Positions 25,566-34,275 of a DNA stretch of 35,628 nt are shown here, one piece after another. The notes under the pieces were generated by a model. The model searched no databases. It saw only the letters and a program-made list of their open reading frames with translations, and was not told where the DNA came from. Source of the DNA: AV69 sp036498205 (GTDB lineage: Bacteria; Verrucomicrobiota; Verrucomicrobiia; Chthoniobacterales; UBA10450); assembly GCA_036498205.1 (NCBI GenBank), contig DASXIC010000128.1:1-35628 (forward strand), read 5' to 3'. Each line of letters begins with the position of its first letter. The stretch's first letter is position 1. The position numbers and the translations under genes were made by a program.

Positions 25566-25592
25566 GCTGTAGGGTCCGCTGTCCTCAGTGGA
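25566..25592 (+). repeat. Single arm of repeat family R2
   Basis: GCTGTAGGGTCCGCTGTCCT followed by CAGTGGA matches the R2 core. It sits just behind the R3 hairpins in the gap between the HMA-like gene and the DUF1330 gene. Confidence 0.75.
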
Positions 25593-25660
25593 TATCGGGC
25601 CGTTGTGCGCGCCGGGCTTTATATGGGGCTGCGGACAGTGCAGGCCAGGCAATCTTCCGC

Positions 25661-25960
25661 TTAGTTTTTATTCTGATGACCTTCCACCAGAATCATCCGA
25701 GTCTTGGCGGTGCGATGACGCATTTTGCGCGGCTCAGCGTACTCCGGTGAGTTCAACCAAGCCTTGGCCTGGCCGATATTTTCAAATTCCAAAACCACAA
25801 TTCGTTTCGGATTCCAATCGCCCTCCAGGGTCTCGCAGATCCCGCCGCGCACGATGTATTTTCCGCCATATTTTTCCACCGTCGCGCCGGCCATCTTTTT
25901 GTATTCCTCGTATTCGACCGGCTCGGTCACTTCGAGATCGACAATAATGTAGGCGGGCAT
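25661..25960 (-). CDS. DUF1330 family protein
   Basis: A 99-residue protein counted from the ATG at 25958-25960. A longer open frame exists upstream but overlaps the MFS gene and has no conserved content. The sequence PAYIIVDLEVTEPVEYEEYK, then KYGGKYIVRGG, EGDWNPKRIVVLEFENIGQA and WLNSPEYAEPRKMRHRTAKT is the typical DUF1330 pattern of a small dimeric alpha/beta-barrel (ferredoxin-like) protein. The function is unknown. The ATG lies 5 bases after the MFS stop, indicating an operon with the transporter and the aldo/keto reductase. Confidence 0.92.
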   Translation of the reverse strand: MPAYIIVDLEVTEPVEYEEYKKMAGATVEKYGGKYIVRGGICETLEGDWNPKRIVVLEFENIGQAKAWLNSPEYAEPRKMRHRTAKTRMILVEGHQNKN

Positions 25961-25965
25961 GGGGG

Positions 25966-27258
25966 TTAGGTTGCGCTTTTTGACTCGCGTCGCGCAATCA
26001 CGATTCGTGTCGCTATTCCGGAGATGGCGCAAACGACAGCACCGAAACCAATGGCGAAAGGAGTGCTGATCCAGTGCGCCACCAGGCCAGCTTCGAGACT
26101 TCCCAGCGGAATCATGGCCCCGAACACGAGCGACCACACGCCCATGACGCGTCCGCGCATATCGTCGGGAACAATGGTCTGGAGCACCGTGTTTGACGTC
26201 GCGAAAAACAACAACATGCCAAATCCAGCCAGAAGCATAAAGAATAACGCGAGGTAAAAATTCCGAATAAAGGAGAACGCGAGCACGGCGACAGAAAAGA
26301 GATAAATCCCGCCGAGCGCCAGTTTCCTTGGAGTAAGTAGGTGCCCGTAGGCCGCGACCAGCAGCGCCGCAATAAAAGCACCAATCCCGCTGGCTGACAT
26401 GAGTACGCCATATCCGTTGGGCCCGCGGCCGAGGACGTCGCGCGCGAAAGCAGGCATGAGCACAGTGTAGGACCAGCCGAAAATGCCAACGACGAGAAAA
26501 AGCAACAGGATCGTGCGAACCCGCTGATGTCTTAGCGAATAGACAATCCCGCTCCAGGCGTGTTGTGCGGCAGAGGTTGATTGGGCCGGACGCTCGAATT
26601 CAGGTAATCGCATCATCAAAAAGCCCGCGATAACCGCGATAAAACTCAGTCCGTTGAGGAAGAAACACATCGAAACACCGACCGCACTAATCAACAAACC
26701 GGCAACGGAGGGGCCAACTACCCGCGCGCCATTGACGATCGAGCTGTTCAAGGAGATTGCGTTCAGCAAATCCTCCCGGCTGGTCATTTCGACCGTGAAA
26801 GACTGGCGCGTGGGCATATCGAATCCCATCGCCGCACCGTTGAGCGCGGCAACAATGATTACGTACAGGGGAGTGGCAAAATTCAGCCAAACGCCGAGCG
26901 CGAGCACGAACGCGCACAACATTTGCGCGCTCTGCGTCCAAATCAAAATCGTCCGCTTTGGGTGGCGGTCCGCCAGCGACCCTCCCCAGATGGAAAAAAT
27001 TATCATCGGCGCCGAACCGATCGCGGCAACTGCGCCGAGAAGAAGTTTTGAATTCGTAATTTCGTAGACGTACCAGCTCATCGCGGTTTGCTGCATCCAG
27101 GTGCCGACGAGCGAGACAAGCTGTCCCCAGAAAAACAGCCGGTAATTGCGATGGCGTAGTGCGCGAAAAGTGGTTCGCCAACTGACCGCCCCAACCGGCA
27201 AGCGGTGCTGACGTCCGGTATGATCTTGCGGAACCCGCGCCGTTTCCGTCGTGGCCAT
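25966..27258 (-). CDS. MFS transporter (DHA3 / EntS-like exporter)
   Basis: From the ATG at 27256-27258 this is a 430-residue protein with about 12 membrane helices. It opens with a polar lead and FRALRHRNYRLFFWGQLVSL-VGTWMQQTAMSWYVYEITNS, characteristic of the MFS_3/EntS group. The motif A loop is GGSLADRHPKRTILIWTQ (about 92-110), and MPTRQSFTVEM with LLNAISLNSSIVNGARVVGPSVAG marks helix 5. Such proteins export siderophores, macrolides or other small molecules by proton antiport; the substrate is not predictable. An upstream TTG (27264) would add two residues. It follows the aldo/keto reductase by 28 bases. Confidence 0.93.
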   Translation of the reverse strand: MATTETARVPQDHTGRQHRLPVGAVSWRTTFRALRHRNYRLFFWGQLVSLVGTWMQQTAMSWYVYEITNSKLLLGAVAAIGSAPMIIFSIWGGSLADRHPKRTILIWTQSAQMLCAFVLALGVWLNFATPLYVIIVAALNGAAMGFDMPTRQSFTVEMTSREDLLNAISLNSSIVNGARVVGPSVAGLLISAVGVSMCFFLNGLSFIAVIAGFLMMRLPEFERPAQSTSAAQHAWSGIVYSLRHQRVRTILLLFLVVGIFGWSYTVLMPAFARDVLGRGPNGYGVLMSASGIGAFIAALLVAAYGHLLTPRKLALGGIYLFSVAVLAFSFIRNFYLALFFMLLAGFGMLLFFATSNTVLQTIVPDDMRGRVMGVWSLVFGAMIPLGSLEAGLVAHWISTPFAIGFGAVVCAISGIATRIVIARRESKSAT

Positions 27259-27286
27259 TCTCAACGTTTAATCGCGTTCCCCGTTC

Positions 27287-28207
27287 TCAACGGGCGCGTC
27301 GCATAATGGCGTCGATTTCGCGCAGGTCGTCTGCAGCCAGTTGCCAGGAAGCCGCGTCAGCGTTGGCTCGAATCTGTTCCGGTTTACTCGCCCCAGCAAT
27401 CACTGAGGCAACGGTTCCATGAGAGAGAAGCCAGGCAAAAGCCAGTTCGAGAATGGTGTGATTGCGCCGTTCGGCGAATGTTATCAATTCCTCAACCACT
27501 TCGAGATTCTTGGTGGTGAAAATTTTCGGACCGAATCCTTCTGCGGCACGACTGCCTTGCGGCGGCTTCTTGCCAGCCCGGTACTTCCCGGTCAGCAACC
27601 CGTTTGCGAGCGGAAAATAAGGCAAAAAGGCGAGCCCACGTTTTTCACATTCTGCCAACACGCCTTCTTCCGGTTCGCGGTGAAACAGACTAAATTCGTT
27701 TTGCACGCTAACGAAGTGTGCGCGGTCTCTCGCCGCCTCCGCTGCTTCACGAATTTGTTCAACCGTAAAATTCGAACAGCCGATCTCACGAACTTTTCCC
27801 GCGCGCACGAGTTCGTCCAGAGCGCCGAGCGTGTCGGCGATTGGCGTTTTCGGGTCCGGCTGATGGAGTTGGTAGAGATCAACTCTATCTGTGCGCAAAC
27901 GACGGAGGCTGGCCTCCAGCGCGCGATGCACATACTCCGGAGATGCGCCTTGCTTACCTTTCCCCATTTCCATCCCGAACTTGGTGGCAATGATCACGCG
28001 ATCACGCCGGCCGCTTAGTGCGCGCCCGAGAAATTCCTCGCTCGATCCAGTTCCATAGCGATCGGCGGTATCGAAAAAATTAACCTCGGAGGCAATCGCC
28101 GCGTCCACTACTTTGGCCGCCGCAACGGCATCAATTCGCCAGCCGAAATTATTGCAGCCAAGGCCAATCACCGAGACATTCAGCGATCCAATTTTGCTTG
28201 TTTGCAC
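27287..28207 (-). CDS. Aldo/keto reductase
   Basis: A 306-residue NAD(P)H-dependent oxidoreductase with a TIM barrel. The catalytic tetrad is Asp46 and Tyr51 (FFDTADRYGTGSSEEFLGRA), Lys76 (VIIATKFGM) and His115 (LYQLHQPDP). The cofactor-site segments REIGCSNFTVEQIREAAEAA, SVQNEFSLFHREPEEGVLAE and VIAGASKPEQIRANADA are present. It starts with GTG at 28205-28207. The physiological substrate cannot be read from sequence. It is the first gene of a probable three-gene unit with the MFS transporter and DUF1330 protein, which hints at modification plus export of a small compound, although the link is only positional. Confidence 0.95.
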   Translation of the reverse strand: MQTSKIGSLNVSVIGLGCNNFGWRIDAVAAAKVVDAAIASEVNFFDTADRYGTGSSEEFLGRALSGRRDRVIIATKFGMEMGKGKQGASPEYVHRALEASLRRLRTDRVDLYQLHQPDPKTPIADTLGALDELVRAGKVREIGCSNFTVEQIREAAEAARDRAHFVSVQNEFSLFHREPEEGVLAECEKRGLAFLPYFPLANGLLTGKYRAGKKPPQGSRAAEGFGPKIFTTKNLEVVEELITFAERRNHTILELAFAWLLSHGTVASVIAGASKPEQIRANADAASWQLAADDLREIDAIMRRAR

Positions 28208-28424
28208 CGATCAAGTTCCCGCGGGGGCAGGCAACTGCAAGTTTCGGCGCGGATAAATTCTGCTGCGATACCGAAAGTATTTGGGAGCACACACAAGCCA
28301 ATCCTGCAGCACTCGAATTAACGCTGGTAACAATACGTCGATGGCTGCTCCTGGCCGATCGCTTATTCCCGTGAAGCAAAACGAAAGACGCAGCACACAA
28401 TGCAATCCTCGCGCAAATCAAGCT

Positions 28425-28452
28425 GCTGTAGCGGTTCGCTGTCCCCAGCGCA
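28425..28452 (+). repeat. Single arm of repeat family R2
   Basis: GCTGTAGCGGTTCGCTGTCC followed by CCAGCGCA matches the R2 core. It lies in the 410-base gene-free stretch (28208-28617) between the aldo/keto reductase and recO genes; the first 200 bases of that stretch show no recognisable feature. Confidence 0.75.
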
Positions 28453-28478
28453 TCTAAGCCGGAACAGCAGCTGGTAAC

Positions 28479-28539
28479 GGGCGGTTCACCGAACCGCCCC
28501 GGTCGAGCCCAGGCCCGACCGGCTGAATCAATCGACCGT
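28479..28539. repeat. Palindromic repeat family R3 element
   Basis: A perfect hairpin GGGCGGTTC-ACC-GAACCGCCC (28479-28499) is followed by GGTCGAGCCCAGGCCCGACC and GGCTGAATCAATCGACCGTG. The second half is a divergent copy of the CCGGACTGG-ATCAATCGC block seen at 34312-34342. Confidence 0.85.
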
Positions 28540-28617
28540 GCCTCAGGGCTCGCTATTCTTCAACTCCGAGCGGAATAACAAAGGAATCGCGAAAGCCGGC
28601 GTTAACACAGTAAAGCC

Positions 28618-29208
28618 GTGGCGATAGAGAGGAGTGGTGTAAATTCTCCCGTGATCAGCACTCACGGCATCCTTTTGCGCAAGCGACGTCTCAGCGATAC
28701 CAGCTTGATTGTTTCCTGGTGCACGAATCTAATGGGCGTGATTCAAACGGTGGCCCGCGGCGCGCGCCGCCCCAAAAGTCCGTTTGCCGGGCGACTCGAT
28801 TTATTTTTCGAAGGGGATCTCTCGATTGCACTGAGTCGCAAATCGAATCTGCACACCTTACGGGAAGTCGTAATTGTAAATCCGTTTGGCGGAATCCGTA
28901 CCAATTATCTCCGAACGCAAACGGCGTCATACTTTGTGGAGTTGGTTGAGATTTGCACGATGAGCGAGCATCACGAGCCGGAAATTTTCAACCTTTTGCA
29001 ACGTGCCTTTGGTTTTCTTGACCGGCGTGATCCTGACGGCAAAACTGTCCTGCATTTTGAGACCGAGCTGGCCCGCATCGCTGGGGTGCACAATGCCAAA
29101 TCAAATCCGATCCAGACTTTGGCGAATCTCTTCGGTAAGTTACCATTGTCGCGAACGCGGCTTTTGAAAGAAATAGCTGCCCCTGAACGGGCTGCTCTTG
29201 TGAAATGA
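28618..29208 (+). CDS. recO: DNA repair protein RecO (short form)
   Basis: RecO acts with RecR and RecF to load RecA on gapped DNA. The 196-residue protein has the N-terminal OB-fold pattern (STHGILLRKRRLSDTSLIVS, then GVIQTVARGARRPKSPFAGR and FEGDLSIALSRKSNLHTLRE) and the helical part (TASYFVELVEICTMSEHHEP, LLQRAFGFLD). Typical RecO is about 230-250 residues and often carries a CxxC zinc site; here the C-terminus is shorter and the cysteines are absent. The start is a GTG at 28618, with GTG 28651 as an alternative that would put the conserved VISTHGILLRK at the very N-terminus. The gene stands alone after the repeat-rich gap. Confidence 0.88.
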   Translation: MAIERSGVNSPVISTHGILLRKRRLSDTSLIVSWCTNLMGVIQTVARGARRPKSPFAGRLDLFFEGDLSIALSRKSNLHTLREVVIVNPFGGIRTNYLRTQTASYFVELVEICTMSEHHEPEIFNLLQRAFGFLDRRDPDGKTVLHFETELARIAGVHNAKSNPIQTLANLFGKLPLSRTRLLKEIAAPERAALVK

Positions 29209-29278
29209 AGCGAATCGACACGTGGCAAATGGAAAATAGCGCACTGCTTCGGCGCGCATCAACTTGGGCAATTGGAAA

Positions 29279-29860
29279 ATGAAACACCCTGGCCTCTTCT
29301 TTACTTTGCTCGCTCTCCTCGCCCCTGCTGTTCAGGCGGAAACCTACAGAATTGACAGCGCGCGATCAAAAATCACCTTCAGTGTGCATCACCTCCTCGG
29401 AACCGCCCGCGGTGAGTTTCATAAATTCGCCGGCAAAATTGACGTGGACCGCGAGCATCCGGAGCGCTCCAGCGTAACGGCGACGATCCAGGTGGCGAGT
29501 ATAGATACAAAAATCGCCAAGCGAGACCAGCACCTGCGCAGTGACGAATTTTTTAACGCTGCAAAATTTCCCGAGATCGCGTTTCGCAGTCGCACGGTAA
29601 AACGAACAGGCGCGGATAGCGGCGACATCACGGGCGATTTAACCATGCACGGAGTGACACGGCCGATCACGTTGCATGTGAAACTTGCAACGCCCATCAC
29701 GGGTAACGCGCTTCCTGAGCGAACTCGATGGCAGGTCACCGCCGAGCCCATTCATAGAAAAGATTTTGGTCTCATGTTTAGTGGGACGAGCGAAGCTGTA
29801 TCCGGAATTGGGCAGGATGTTGTCCCATCAATCGAGATCGAGGCGGTCCGCATGGAATAG
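29279..29860 (+). CDS. YceI-like periplasmic lipid-binding protein
   Basis: From the ATG at 29279 this is a 193-residue protein; an in-frame TTG 15 bases upstream is less likely because it would precede the signal peptide MKHPGLFFTLLALLAPAVQA. The mature part has the YceI lipocalin-like pattern: ETYRIDSARSKITFSVHHL, GEFHKFAGKIDVD, TATIQVASIDTKIAKRDQHL, SDEFFNAAKFPEIAFRS, then GDLTMHGVTRPITL and DFGLMFSG. YceI proteins bind amphiphiles such as isoprenoid quinone precursors in the periplasm. Monocistronic in appearance; recO is 70 bases upstream. Confidence 0.95.
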   Translation: MKHPGLFFTLLALLAPAVQAETYRIDSARSKITFSVHHLLGTARGEFHKFAGKIDVDREHPERSSVTATIQVASIDTKIAKRDQHLRSDEFFNAAKFPEIAFRSRTVKRTGADSGDITGDLTMHGVTRPITLHVKLATPITGNALPERTRWQVTAEPIHRKDFGLMFSGTSEAVSGIGQDVVPSIEIEAVRME

Positions 29861-29887
29861 TCGGTTGCTGGCATGGACGTTTGAACT

Positions 29888-29939
29888 AGCCAGTCCGGAT
29901 CGGACCGATCTGGGCGATTGAGGTCAATCGCCCCTACCA
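29888..29939. repeat. Palindromic repeat family R3 element
   Basis: GGGCGATTGA and GGTCAATCGCCC form a hairpin (29912-29933) followed by CCTACC, preceded by AGCCAGTCCGGATCGGACCG. This is the reverse orientation of the layout at 34276-34342. It lies in the 471-base gene-free stretch 29861-30331. Confidence 0.8.
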
Positions 29940-30110
29940 GCTGCGGCAAGAGCCGGGTAATTCGATCCTGACACTGTAAGAGCTGTCTCGTCGGCGCGAG
30001 GGTAGGGCCTTTGGAGGAATGCGCTCCGTCGCGTCCATTTTGGAGCCCGACAGTGCGGAGTTCTATGGCAACAGAGTGCGCGAAAAATAATCTTTCGATT
30101 TTACTGCTCG

Positions 30111-30219
30111 GTCATCCCGAGTGAAGCGAGGGACCTCCAGGCGTTCAAGCGATCACCGAAATTCTGCGCGGGATAGCATTTCCGAGAGATCCCTCGCCCT
30201 CGGCGCGATTCGGGATGAC
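30111..30219. repeat. Palindromic repeat family R1, second full copy
   Basis: The left arm GTCATCCCGAGTGAAGCGAG and the right arm CGGCGCGATTCGGGATGAC are imperfect reverse complements, with GGGACCTCC and GAGATCCCTCGCC inner parts. It is closely similar to the element at 16960-17076. It lies about 110 bases upstream of pxpB; the rest of the gap (29940-30110) shows no gene. Confidence 0.85.
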
Positions 30220-30331
30220 TATCGATCGTCTGCAGATTCGTCCCTGGCAGAAGAGCTCGACACTGAAAGAGCGCCACGGCGACACTTAGTCTGGCGAGTC
30301 AGGTGCGGTTTGTGTGATAAACATCAGCACG

Positions 30332-31033
30332 ATGAGACTGGATGCGCTCGGCGATTCCGCAGTGATTCTCGATTTTGCCGATGAGTACTCCGACCCCGAC
30401 AAATTGCTTCGACGAGTACTGGCCGCTGCTGAGGCCCTGGAGCGGGCTCAAATTCCCGGTGTTGTCGAAATCACTTCCGCTTATCAATCCGTTGCACTTT
30501 TTTTCGATTTGGGCCGTGTGGTCGCCGCGGCTGACGAACACAGGGTCGAAGATTTTTTGAACGATCGCATAACTTCCGCGCTCGCCGCTGCGGGCCGCGC
30601 CTCTCGGAAAAAGGTGCGAGCAATCGAGATCCCGGTTTGTTACGACGCAGAGTTCGCGCTCGATCTTTCGGGCGTCGCCGAGCAGACGACGCTCGACCCC
30701 GCCGAAGTGATCGCGCTCCATCTATCTGCGAAGTACATCACTGCGTGTATCGGGTTCATGCCGGGTTTTCCATTCTTAGCCGGCCTCCCGCGAAGATTAC
30801 ATTTGCCACGTCTTGCCACGCCGCGGACTCGCGTTCCAGCCGGTTCGGTGGCCATCGCTGCCGGCCAGAGCGGAATTTATCCGTTGGAGTCGCCGGGCGG
30901 CTGGAATGTTATCGGCCGTACCCCGATTCGATTATTTGATGCCAACGCGAATCCGCCGGCCCTGCTTCGAGCTGGCGATCGAGTCCGTTTTCGCTCGATC
31001 ACACGCGATGAATTTAATGCTCTAATGAGATGA
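30332..31033 (+). CDS. pxpB: 5-oxoprolinase subunit B
   Basis: PxpB (KipI family) is one of three subunits of the bacterial ATP-dependent 5-oxoprolinase, which converts pyroglutamate to glutamate. The 233-residue protein, counted from the ATG at 30332, opens MRLDALGDSAVILDF. It contains the cyclophilin-like core with PGVVEITSAYQSVALFFD, IEIPVCYDAEFALDL, ACIGFMPGFPFLAGLPRRL (about 139-157) and the signature VPAGSVAIAAGQSGIYPLES-PGGWNVIGRTP. A GTG at 30314 would add six residues. Its TGA overlaps the pxpC ATG (ATGA at 31030-31033). Confidence 0.95.
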   Translation: MRLDALGDSAVILDFADEYSDPDKLLRRVLAAAEALERAQIPGVVEITSAYQSVALFFDLGRVVAAADEHRVEDFLNDRITSALAAAGRASRKKVRAIEIPVCYDAEFALDLSGVAEQTTLDPAEVIALHLSAKYITACIGFMPGFPFLAGLPRRLHLPRLATPRTRVPAGSVAIAAGQSGIYPLESPGGWNVIGRTPIRLFDANANPPALLRAGDRVRFRSITRDEFNALMR

Positions 31034-31989
31034 TTGTTCTCTCCGCCGGTTTCCAAACGACGGTGCAGGATTGCGGGCGAGTCGGGTTTCGCAAGTTTGG
31101 CGTAACGATTGCGGGTGCGCTGGATTCCGTTTCGATGCGGCTGGCGAATTTGCTCGTCGGCAACGAGGATTGCGCCGCCGGTCTTGAGATTGCGACCGGG
31201 CGGGTCCGCCTCCAATTTGGTGACGAAAGACTGATCGCGTGGTGCGGCGGAGAGTTTGAAGTTCGGATCGGCAATATTTCCCTGCCTCCGTTGCACTGTG
31301 CGCGAATCGCGCCGGATGTGATTTGCGAAGTGCAGGCGAAGCGTGGTCGGGCCTGGCTGGCGATTTCCGGGGGAATTGACGTTCCTGCGCTCTTGAAGAG
31401 CCGGTCAACCGACTTGCGTGCTCATTTCGGTGGCCATTGCGGCCGCGCCCTGCGCGACAAGGACGAGCTTCAGCTTTACCCGTCGAGCGCGCTCGCTTTG
31501 CGCATAGGCTCTGAAATGACTGATGAAATCTCCGACTGGGGCGCGCCGCAATTGACCGCGCGAGATCGAGTATTGCGCCTGGTCGAGGGGCGACAATGGG
31601 AGCAGTTCACCGAGGATTCGCGTGCACGATTTTTGTCGGGCACCTTTAGTGTGGCCATGAATTCCGACCGGATGGGTCTGCGCCTGGAAGGCGAGGAAAT
31701 CTCGATTGCCAAAACGGGTGAGCTTCCGTCAGAACCGATCGCGCCGGGAGCGATTCAAATTCCGCGTAACGGAGCGCCGATCATATTACTTGGCGATGGC
31801 CAAACGATCGGGGGTTATCCAAAGATAGCCCATGTGATCACAGTTGATCTCGCTCGTGCTGCGCAATTGCAGCCTCTGGATCAAGTTCGCTTCGAACTAA
31901 TCGCTCTCGCAGAAGCGAGAGACCTGTTGCTCAAGCGTGAGCGTGATATCGCGCTTTTTCGAGTCGGATTGCAAACGCGATTCGCATGA
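31030..31989 (+). CDS. pxpC: 5-oxoprolinase subunit C
   Basis: PxpC (KipA / biotin-dependent carboxylase-like family) is 319 residues. It begins VLSAGFQTTVQDCGRVGFRK, followed by FGVTIAGALDSVSMRLANLL (about 23-42), the family hallmark. AWLAISGGIDVPALLKSRST, VLRLVEGRQWEQFT, MNSDRMGLRLEGEEI and GAIQIPRNGAPIILLGDGQT-IGGYPKIAHVI complete the conserved blocks. It works with PxpB, probably as a complex that activates and hydrolyses 5-oxoproline together with PxpA. Both ends overlap neighbours by 4 bases (ATGA), so the subunits should be made in balanced amounts. Confidence 0.96.
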   Translation: MIVLSAGFQTTVQDCGRVGFRKFGVTIAGALDSVSMRLANLLVGNEDCAAGLEIATGRVRLQFGDERLIAWCGGEFEVRIGNISLPPLHCARIAPDVICEVQAKRGRAWLAISGGIDVPALLKSRSTDLRAHFGGHCGRALRDKDELQLYPSSALALRIGSEMTDEISDWGAPQLTARDRVLRLVEGRQWEQFTEDSRARFLSGTFSVAMNSDRMGLRLEGEEISIAKTGELPSEPIAPGAIQIPRNGAPIILLGDGQTIGGYPKIAHVITVDLARAAQLQPLDQVRFELIALAEARDLLLKRERDIALFRVGLQTRFA

Positions 31990-32744
31990 ACAATATGTTT
32001 GTCGATCTCAACTCCGATCTTGGCGAAGGCATCGGCCGCGACGACGAGATTCTTGACCTCGTTAGTTCGGCCAACATCGCGTGCGGGTTTCACGCGGGCG
32101 ATCCCGCTTCGATCCTCGCTTCGATCCGCGCCGCGAAGGAGCGAGGTGTTGCAGTCGGTGCGCATCCGAGTTTTGCCGATCGCGAAAATTTTGGTCGCGT
32201 GGAAATGAATGTGGCCGCTTCGGAAATCTTCGCGCTTGTTTGTTATCAGATCGGGGCTTTTGCAGCCCTTTGCCGCGGCGCCGGCACAGAGATGCGCCAT
32301 GTGAAACCGCACGGTGCCCTCTACAACATGGCAGCGCGAGAACAGGCCCTCGCCGATGCCATCGCGCGGGCGCTGTTGGCAGTCGATCCCCGTCTTATCC
32401 TCTTTGCCCCGGCCCGTAGCACGATGGAGGTGGCGGCGGTGAAATTGGAACTGCAAGTCGCACGCGAAGTTTTCGCGGACCGAAATTACATGCCGGACGG
32501 ATCGCTGGTTTCGCGGACTCGTCCCGATGCCTTGCTGCATGATGCAGAACAAGCAGCCGAGCGGGTCATCCGGATGCTTCAACAAGGCGTAGTCCGATCG
32601 GTCGACGGAAGCGATATCCCGATTGCGGCCGATACCATCTGCGTGCATGGCGATACGCCAGAAGCCGTGTCGTTCGTAAGCGAACTTCGCCGTCGCCTGG
32701 AGGAGGAAAAGGTCACAATTGCCCCGCCCGCTCAGCGCCGATGA
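31986..32744 (+). CDS. pxpA: 5-oxoprolinase subunit A (LamB/YcsF family)
   Basis: PxpA is the catalytic alpha/beta-barrel subunit, 252 residues. The metal or active-site segments are VDLNSDLGEG (6-15), SANIACGFHAGDP (about 28-40), GVAVGAHPSFADRENFGR (about 54-71), MRHVKPHGALYNMAAREQ (about 103-120), FADRNYMPDGSLVSRTRPDA and ICVHGDTPEAV. All look intact. The start ATG overlaps the pxpC stop and the TGA overlaps the ATG of the permease gene. With PxpB and PxpC it forms the whole pathway step from 5-oxoproline to glutamate. Confidence 0.97.
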   Translation: MNNMFVDLNSDLGEGIGRDDEILDLVSSANIACGFHAGDPASILASIRAAKERGVAVGAHPSFADRENFGRVEMNVAASEIFALVCYQIGAFAALCRGAGTEMRHVKPHGALYNMAAREQALADAIARALLAVDPRLILFAPARSTMEVAAVKLELQVAREVFADRNYMPDGSLVSRTRPDALLHDAEQAAERVIRMLQQGVVRSVDGSDIPIAADTICVHGDTPEAVSFVSELRRRLEEEKVTIAPPAQRR

Positions 32745-34249
32745 ACGGCGACGATTTAAAACAGCAACAAACAAGCTTGGTTCGCGGCCTCGGACTGCTC
32801 GATGCCACCATGATTGTCATGGGCTCGATGATCGGGTCCGGCATTTTCATTACTTCGGCGGAATCGGCCCGATTGATTGGCGCACCTGGCTGGCTGCTCC
32901 TCGCCTGGGCGGTTGCAGGATTGATGACGGTTACCGGAGCGTTATGCTGCGCCGAGTTGGCCACGATGATGCCGCGCGCCGGCGGTGTTTACATATTTTT
33001 GCGCGAAGCTTACGGACCAGCAATCGGATTCCTGTTCGGTTGGACGCTGTTTCTCGTCGTGCAAACAGGAACGATCGCCGCGGTTGCCATCGCGTTTGCC
33101 AGATTTCTCGGTGTATTTGCGCCCGCGGTTAGTTCCGAGCGGTATCTGGTTGCTCCGCTCCCTGTGCTCCCGGGCTACGCGTTCAGTCTTTCTAGCGAAC
33201 AGCTCATCGCGATCCTGCTTGTTGCCGTTCTTACGTTCACGAACACGCGCGGCCTGCGCATCGGCAAGCTCGTACAAAACAGTTTCACGCTTGCGAAAAC
33301 AGCCGCGCTCGCCGGTGTGATTGTCGTGGGGCTACTATTTGGGTGGCGTCCTGCTTGCGCCGCTTTGGCGTCGCATTGGTGGAATCCCTGGGCCAATGGA
33401 TGGAATCCGCAAATCGCACAACCGGGTCTCGGAATTGTAGGTGGACTCGCTCTGGCCTTCTTGTTCGGCAAGGCGATGGTGGGACCGCTTTTCGCACAAA
33501 CAGCGTGGACAAATGTTACCTTTATCGGCAGCGAGGTGCGCGATCCGGGCCGGAACCTCTCCCGAGCATTGCTCTATGGTTGCGGGATTGTCGTAGTTCT
33601 CTATTTGCTCGCCAACGTCGCCTACATCGCCGTTCTTTCTCTCGACGGCATTGAACACGCGCCGCAGAACCGCGTGGCGGTGGCGATGATGCAGGCAATT
33701 TTTGGTGCGCCCGGTGTTTTTGCCATGGCTGCGGCGATCATGATCTCGACTTTCGGTTGTGACAACGGACTTATCCTTGCCGGCGCACGGGTTTATTACG
33801 CAATGGCCCGCGACGATTTATTTTTTCGTAAAGTAGGAACGGTTAATCGTTTTCATGTCCCTGCCGTAGCACTGGGAGTACAGGCGATTTGGACAATGCT
33901 GCTAACGCTGCCTCGCACGATCAATACGGATTCCACCACGGGCGGCCGCACTTTCGGTAACGTCTACACGCAATTACTCGAGTATATCGTATCGGCCGAT
34001 TTGATTTTTTATCTGCTCCTCGTCGGGGCAGTGATCATTTTGCGACGGAAACGGCCCAATGAACCGCGTCCATATCGGACCTGGGGTTATCCGTTCGTGC
34101 CGGTCATTTCGATTGTCCTGGCCCTTCTTCTCGTGTGCGACCTGGCTTTGTTGGCACCAGCTACGTCTGGTGTCGGAATCGCCATCGTTCTCACGGGAGT
34201 GCCGGTTTATCTGGTTTGGAAGATGCGAGCTCGCCAGCAGCACATTTGA
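32741..34249 (+). CDS. APC-family amino-acid permease
   Basis: This 502-residue protein has about 12 membrane helices of the LeuT/APC fold. Helix 1 has the substrate-site pattern MIVMGSMIGSGIFITSAE (about 24-41), helix 3 ELATMMPRAGGVYIFLREAY (about 71-90), and helix 6 AFLFGKAMVGPLFAQTAWTN with FIGSEVRDPGRNLSRALLYG. It resembles the LAT/AdiC-type exchangers more than the GABA group. The ATG overlaps the pxpA stop by 4 bases, so it is the fourth gene of the pxp operon. From that position its substrate is likely 5-oxoproline, glutamate or a related amino acid; this is inference. Nothing else follows in the unit before the repeat-filled gap. Confidence 0.93.
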   Translation: MNGDDLKQQQTSLVRGLGLLDATMIVMGSMIGSGIFITSAESARLIGAPGWLLLAWAVAGLMTVTGALCCAELATMMPRAGGVYIFLREAYGPAIGFLFGWTLFLVVQTGTIAAVAIAFARFLGVFAPAVSSERYLVAPLPVLPGYAFSLSSEQLIAILLVAVLTFTNTRGLRIGKLVQNSFTLAKTAALAGVIVVGLLFGWRPACAALASHWWNPWANGWNPQIAQPGLGIVGGLALAFLFGKAMVGPLFAQTAWTNVTFIGSEVRDPGRNLSRALLYGCGIVVVLYLLANVAYIAVLSLDGIEHAPQNRVAVAMMQAIFGAPGVFAMAAAIMISTFGCDNGLILAGARVYYAMARDDLFFRKVGTVNRFHVPAVALGVQAIWTMLLTLPRTINTDSTTGGRTFGNVYTQLLEYIVSADLIFYLLLVGAVIILRRKRPNEPRPYRTWGYPFVPVISIVLALLLVCDLALLAPATSGVGIAIVLTGVPVYLVWKMRARQQHI

Positions 34250-34275
34250 CCCTGTACCTTTGCGAACGCCCTTAG

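Noticed and set aside
31881..32774. Minus-strand 297-codon frame opposite pxpA
   Set aside because: Antisense to a gene with all PxpA motifs; no independent support.
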